From Pantoea sp. CCBC3-3-1 (lineage in GTDB: Bacteria > Pseudomonadota > Gammaproteobacteria > Enterobacterales > Enterobacteriaceae), in contig NZ_CP034363.1 in assembly GCF_007981265.1 (NCBI RefSeq), forward strand, positions 3,410,001 to 3,474,000: a stretch of 64,000 nucleotides of DNA, written 5' to 3'. The notes beneath the pieces are model-generated. The model was given only the letters and a program-made list of their open reading frames with translations, was not told the origin of the DNA and did no database searches. The position numbers and the translations under genes are program-made. Positions 60,885 to 64,000 of this stretch are shown piece by piece. Positions within the stretch are counted from its first letter, which is position 1. The number at the start of each line of letters is the position of its first letter.

Positions 60885-61501
60885 CAGCTCAGCTCCGACG
60901 AGGTCAGACGAATTTTGCGAATCGGGTTCTCTGCTACAGGTAGTTCCTGATGAGTGGTCAGAATGACCGCTCCCCCGCTGTCTGCATGACGGGTAAATAA
61001 GGTCATTAACGTCGCCACGCCTGATTTATCAATGGCGGTCAGCGGCTCATCCAGAATCCATAATGGCGCCTGCGTTAACCACAGTCTGGCAAGCGCAACG
61101 CGGCGCTGCTGTCCGGCAGAGAGCTGAGCCGTAGCCACTTCTTCAAATCCCATCAAATCCACTTCTTCCAACGCGTTCCACACAGCATCCTGCGAGCAGG
61201 AAGCATGAAAGAACTGCAAATTTTCCTGAGGCGTTAACCGCGCTTTTACTCCTGGCTGATGGCCAAGGTAGAGCAGCCCGGCGTGATAATTTTCCCGCTG
61301 CTGACGAATGGGCTGCTGATGCCACATCACTTCACCCTGTTCGGACTGGCTCAGGCCCGCAAGAATACGCAACAACGACGTTTTTCCCGTCCCGTTTGCG
61401 CCCTCAATCTGAACAATGTCGCCCGCAGAAACAGCAAAACTGAGATCGCTAAATAGCGTGCGCTCATCACGTACGCAGGTAAGATTGCAGGCCTGGAGCA
61501 T
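60884..61501 (-). CDS. ccmA: Heme exporter ATP-binding protein CcmA
   Basis: 205 residues. Walker A GANGTGKTS (about 34-42), signature LSAGQQRRVALARL, Walker B WILDEP and switch TTHQE. First gene of the ccm run; it overlaps ccmB by 1 base. The ATG lacks a clear Shine-Dalgarno. Confidence 0.95.
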   Translation of the reverse strand: MLQACNLTCVRDERTLFSDLSFAVSAGDIVQIEGANGTGKTSLLRILAGLSQSEQGEVMWHQQPIRQQRENYHAGLLYLGHQPGVKARLTPQENLQFFHASCSQDAVWNALEEVDLMGFEEVATAQLSAGQQRRVALARLWLTQAPLWILDEPLTAIDKSGVATLMTLFTRHADSGGAVILTTHQELPVAENPIRKIRLTSSELS

Positions 61502-61752
61502 TAATTTATATCGCGCTTGTTAAAAAGGAGTGAAATAGTACCACAGGAACTCCGGTCATCGCAGCCTGCAGCCTTCCTCCCGGCGCGTGGATCGATGTCA
61601 TTATGTGCTTTTTCGCTGCAAATTCGCTGAAAAAAACCGCTTCGTTAAAAGCTTGTTACCCTTCTCTTCAACCTTCGTTACATTTCAGCATTGGCAAAAT
61701 CCCGCTACGCTTAACACAGGATCTCTCCTCTGGGGCATCAGGAGCCGCAAAC

Positions 61753-62673
61753 ATGAAAAACAAAAATGAAGATGAAGTAGAAGTCGAAAGTGATGAAAGT
61801 GAAACAGGACAAGAGATTGAAGTCGATGAGGAGGCTTTGCCTTCACGCGCAGCGGCGATTCATGAGCATATTCGTCAGGATGGCGAAAAAGAGCTTGAAC
61901 GTGACAGCATGGCGCTGCTGTTTTCCGCCATCGCTGCCGGACTGTCAATGGGTGCATCATTGATGGCGAAAGGTATCTTTCAAACCCATCTGGAGGGAGT
62001 CCCGGGCGCTTTTTTGCTGGAAAATCTGGGATATACCTTCGGTTTTATTATTGTGATTATGGCCCGACAGCAGTTATTCACAGAAAACACCGTTACGGCC
62101 GTGTTGCCCATCATGCATAAACCGACCGGGAGCAATATGCTGCTGTTGCTGCGTTTATGGGGCATTGTGCTGGCGGGCAATCTGGTTGGCACAGCAATGG
62201 CTTCGCTGGCCTTTACGCATATGCCCATTTTTGATGACGCCACGCGGGAAGCCTTCGTCGCTATCAGCCAAAAAGTGATGGTCAATACGCCCGCAGAGAT
62301 GTTCGCTAACGCTGTCGTTTCGGGTTGGATTATTGCCACTATGGTTTGGATGTTCCCTTCTGCCGGTGCGGCAAAAATCTGGGTGATTGTTTTAATGACC
62401 TGGCTGGTGGCGCTGGGCGATCTGGCCCATATCGTGGTGGGCTCGGTTGAAGTGCTTTATCTGGTGTTTAACGGTGTGGTTAGCTGGCAGGAATTTATCT
62501 GGCCGTTTGCACTGCCAACGCTGGCGGGCAATATCATCGGCGGAACCTTTATTTTTGCCTTAATCAGCCACGCGCAGATTCGTAACGATATGAGTAACAA
62601 GGCGAAGGCTGAAGCGGCTAAAAAACAGCAGAAAAAGCGCCGACAGGGCGAAAAAGACTCTTCAGAAAGCTAA
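61753..62673 (+). CDS. yfdC: FocA/NirC-family channel protein YfdC
   Basis: 306 residues from ATG 61753 with AGGAG 8 bases upstream; a 50-codon upstream extension is not conserved. A very acidic N-terminus (EDEVEVESDESE...) precedes six membrane segments of the formate/nitrite transporter fold (about 50-275) and a Lys/Arg-rich C-terminus. The transported ion is unknown. Next gene before argW, as in E. coli. Confidence 0.92.
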   Translation: MKNKNEDEVEVESDESETGQEIEVDEEALPSRAAAIHEHIRQDGEKELERDSMALLFSAIAAGLSMGASLMAKGIFQTHLEGVPGAFLLENLGYTFGFIIVIMARQQLFTENTVTAVLPIMHKPTGSNMLLLLRLWGIVLAGNLVGTAMASLAFTHMPIFDDATREAFVAISQKVMVNTPAEMFANAVVSGWIIATMVWMFPSAGAAKIWVIVLMTWLVALGDLAHIVVGSVEVLYLVFNGVVSWQEFIWPFALPTLAGNIIGGTFIFALISHAQIRNDMSNKAKAEAAKKQQKKRRQGEKDSSES

Positions 62674-62675
62674 AC

Positions 62676-62711
62676 AAAAACGGCAGCTGCCTTAACAAAG
62701 ACGCTGCCGTT
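62676..62711 (-). terminator. Terminator of the small membrane-protein gene (between it and yfdC)
   Basis: AACGGCAGC / GCTGCCGTT 9-bp stem. The T tract (TTTTTGTTT) is on the minus strand, 7 bases after the stop of the small open frame at 62718-62819, not on the yfdC side, so it is oriented for that small gene. Confidence 0.75.
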
Positions 62712-62717
62712 ATTGCC

Positions 62718-62819
62718 TCAGCTGAACAGCGAGAAGGTGTGCATATAGAACGTGCTGGCAAACGCGACGTAACCCAACCAGACCAGCATGATAATGGCAA
62801 GTGACAGTTTCAGGGACAT
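62718..62819 (-). CDS. Probable 33-residue single-span membrane protein
   Basis: MSLKLSLAIIMLVWLGYVAF followed by ASTFYMHTFSLFS and TGA. The N-terminus is short and basic, with one hydrophobic segment from about residue 6 to 22. AGAGGT lies 6 bases before the ATG; an in-frame ATG two codons earlier is too close to that ribosome site. A terminator aligned to this strand starts right after the stop. I do not recognise the protein; size and pattern resemble small enterobacterial membrane proteins such as YpdK. Coding status is inferred from ribosome site, hydrophobicity and terminator. Confidence 0.62.
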   Translation of the reverse strand: MSLKLSLAIIMLVWLGYVAFASTFYMHTFSLFS

Positions 62820-63071
62820 GGGCATACCTCTTTCAGGTAATAAATGAGAAGTTGATTCACTTCGCATTACACTATTCCTCTGTCAGATCGCCGATATTGA
62901 TCCAGCGCAATAATGCCCGATCAGATTGCAAATATGTCACAGCCACTGACGCCAGCGCAGGACAAAACACAGTCTAAATCTTAAAAGCACCAGCCGATTG
63001 TGGATAAAACCAGCAGTCAATCGGGTAAGTGGTTAATCTGAAGATAAAAACGCGCTATACTCCCCGCCGCT
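62820..63071. other. Intergenic region between the small gene and argW
   Basis: About 250 bases. The left part should hold the promoter of the small minus-strand gene, though I cannot place it firmly. The right part holds the argW promoter. No other feature seen. Confidence 0.55.
63033..63071 (+). promoter_or_regulatory. Promoter of argW
   Basis: TTAATC (63033-63038), 17-base spacer, TATACT (63056-63061), then a G/C-rich discriminator CCCCGCCGC, typical of stringently controlled stable-RNA genes. Confidence 0.7.
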
Positions 63072-63146
63072 GTCTCCTTAGTTAAATGGATATAACGAGC
63101 CCCTCCTAAGGGCTAGTTGCAGGTTCGATTCCTGCAGGGGACACCA
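63072..63146 (+). tRNA. argW: tRNA-Arg (anticodon CCU)
   Basis: 75 bases including an encoded CCA. Acceptor stem GTCTCCT / AGGGGAC with one G-U pair; D-arm region TAGTTAAATGGATATAAC; anticodon loop CTCCTAA gives CCT; T-arm GCAGGTTCGATTCCTGC. It matches E. coli argW, whose 3' end is a well-known phage and island integration site, and an integrase gene follows. Confidence 0.97.
63125..63146 (+). other. Probable attachment site (left end) within the 3' end of argW
   Basis: The 3' part of the tRNA from the T-loop through CCA is the usual crossover region for P4/P22-type integrases. The integrase gene starts 180 bases downstream. The partner att site would lie outside the window, so the exact core cannot be drawn. 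Confidence 0.55.
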
Positions 63147-63325
63147 AATGTTAGCCCACCAAAGTATTTCAAAGTCTAGTCAACTCTTTAACTTCAAACA
63201 CTTACCTCTCGTTAATAGCCCATTAACGTTTACCGCTGTATTTCAAAATCCACTCTGTTTAGTTGGTACATATGTTGGTATGTTAAGTTCGATATTGCAG
63301 ATACCATCATCTGAGGGTTTTTAGT
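63147..63325 (+). other. Leader between argW and the integrase gene
   Basis: 179 AT-rich bases unlike the surrounding chromosome. It has a direct repeat GTTGGTA at 63262-63268 and 63274-63280 (12-base period) and GTTAAT/ATTAAC inverted half-sites near 63215-63230. These could be arm-type integrase or excisionase sites or the int promoter region. Confidence 0.45.
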
Positions 63326-64000
63326 ATGGCACTCACAGAGCTAAAAGTAAGAAATACAAAGCCTTCTGATAAACCTGTCAAGATGACCGACGGTAATGGT
63401 ATGCACCTGTTGATCACCACAAGTGGTTCCAAATACTGGCGTTTTCAGTATCGCTTCGCTGGTAAACAGAAAATTCTCGCGCTGGGTGTTTATCCAGAGG
63501 TTTCATTGTCAGAAGCCAGACGAAGAAGAGATGAAGCCCGTCAGCTCGTTGCAAACCATGTAGACCCAAGTGAAAAGCGAAAAGCACAAAAGATTGAGAG
63601 CAAAGGCTTGCTAACATTTGAGCAAGTTGCCAGAGAATGGCATACCAGTAACAGAACCTGGTCAGACAGTCATAGAACTACCGTATTGAACAGCCTTGTT
63701 TCCCATGTGTTCCCTGTCATCGGCAAACGTAATATCAGCGAGCTAAAAACTCGTGATTTGTTGGTTCCTTTGAAAAAAGCAGAAGCTTCAGGACACCATG
63801 AACTGGCTTCCCGCTTACAACAGCGCATTACGGCGGTAATGAGGTATGCCGTTCACAATGCTTTGATTGAACAGAATCCTGCAAACGACCTCGCTGGTGC
63901 TGTTGTTTCCACTAAAAGTGTTCATCGCCCTGCCCTTTCTCTGGAACGATTGCCAGAGCTTATGAATCGTTTGGAAGCATATAAAGGAAGAGGCATTACC
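63326..64000 (+). CDS. Tyrosine-type site-specific integrase, P4 family (partial, runs off window)
   Basis: The first 225 codons are in the window, from ATG 63326 behind GAGG. N-terminal DUF4102 arm-binding domain (about residues 1-85: ALTELKVRNTKPSDKPVKMTD, YRFAGKQKILALGVYPEVSLSEARRRRDEAR), then the SAM-like core-binding domain (about 95-195: LTFEQVAREWH, VLNSLVSHVFPVIGKRNI). The catalytic domain with R-H-R-Y residues is beyond 64000. It drives integration of a phage or island into argW; composition is more AT-rich than the core genes. Confidence 0.93.
   Translation, partial: MALTELKVRNTKPSDKPVKMTDGNGMHLLITTSGSKYWRFQYRFAGKQKILALGVYPEVSLSEARRRRDEARQLVANHVDPSEKRKAQKIESKGLLTFEQVAREWHTSNRTWSDSHRTTVLNSLVSHVFPVIGKRNISELKTRDLLVPLKKAEASGHHELASRLQQRITAVMRYAVHNALIEQNPANDLAGAVVSTKSVHRPALSLERLPELMNRLEAYKGRGIT

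Overview
The window is bacterial chromosome from an Enterobacterales member. Gene order follows the Escherichia/Salmonella pta-to-argW stretch closely (pta, yfcD, yfcF, yfcH, hisPMQJ, ubiX, purF-cvpA, dedD, folC, accD, dedA, truA, usg, pdxB, flk, yfcJ, fabB, mnmC, yfcL, epmC, yfcA, mepA, aroC, prmB, smrB, sixA, fadJI, yfcZ, fadL, mlaA, yfdC, argW). Proteins look clearly similar to, but not identical with, the E. coli versions as I remember them. Several E. coli neighbours are absent (yfcC, yfcE, yfcG, folX, argT) and other modules sit in their place. This pattern suggests an Erwinia/Pantoea-type relative, but the genus cannot be fixed from the sequence alone.

Layout. 1-875: C-terminal part of pta and its terminator. 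1149-2150: a conserved membrane protein of unknown role. 2151-2379: a structured repeat bracketed by two copies of one terminator hairpin. 2380-9851: a GABA/polyamine module made of an ABC ATPase, a divergent MocR/GabR-type regulator, a 4-aminobutyrate transaminase, a periplasmic binding protein and two permeases. 9991-12386: yfcD, yfcF, yfcH. 12497-15790: one periplasmic amino-acid binding protein plus HisQMP, behind a sigma-54/NtrC-type promoter. 15799-25668: housekeeping genes on the minus strand (ubiX, purF, cvpA, dedD, folC, accD, dedA, truA, usg, pdxB), with a PurR operator and a very stable leader hairpin at cvpA-purF. 25763-28085: an inserted DUF2000 / AraC regulator / EamA exporter group. 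28215-29240: flk. 29243-31211: rhodanese plus MocR regulator. 31228-36799: trehalose operon (treR, treB, treC and a LamB-type porin). 36903-53517: yfcJ, fabB, mnmC, the prmB-aroC-mepA-yfcA-epmC-yfcL run, smrB, sixA, fadIJ, yfcZ and fadL. 53532-53741: a second copy of the structured repeat, again between duplicated terminators. 53754-61501: mlaA and a complete ccmABCDEFGHI cytochrome c maturation cluster. 61753-62673: yfdC. 62718-62819: a probable 33-residue membrane protein gene with its own terminator. 63072-63146: tRNA-Arg(CCU), followed by a P4-type integrase running off the window, which marks the edge of an integrated element.

How it fits together. Fatty-acid genes share visible FadR sites (fadI, fadL, and fabB, which also has a FabR site), so uptake, anaerobic-type beta-oxidation and unsaturated fatty-acid synthesis would be coordinated. 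The his transporter appears under nitrogen control, purF-cvpA under purine control, and the tre operon under its own LacI-type repressor. The most unusual signals are the paired structured repeats with duplicated terminators, the small membrane-protein gene beside yfdC, and the 21-bp perfect hairpin at the 5' end of the cvpA-purF transcript.
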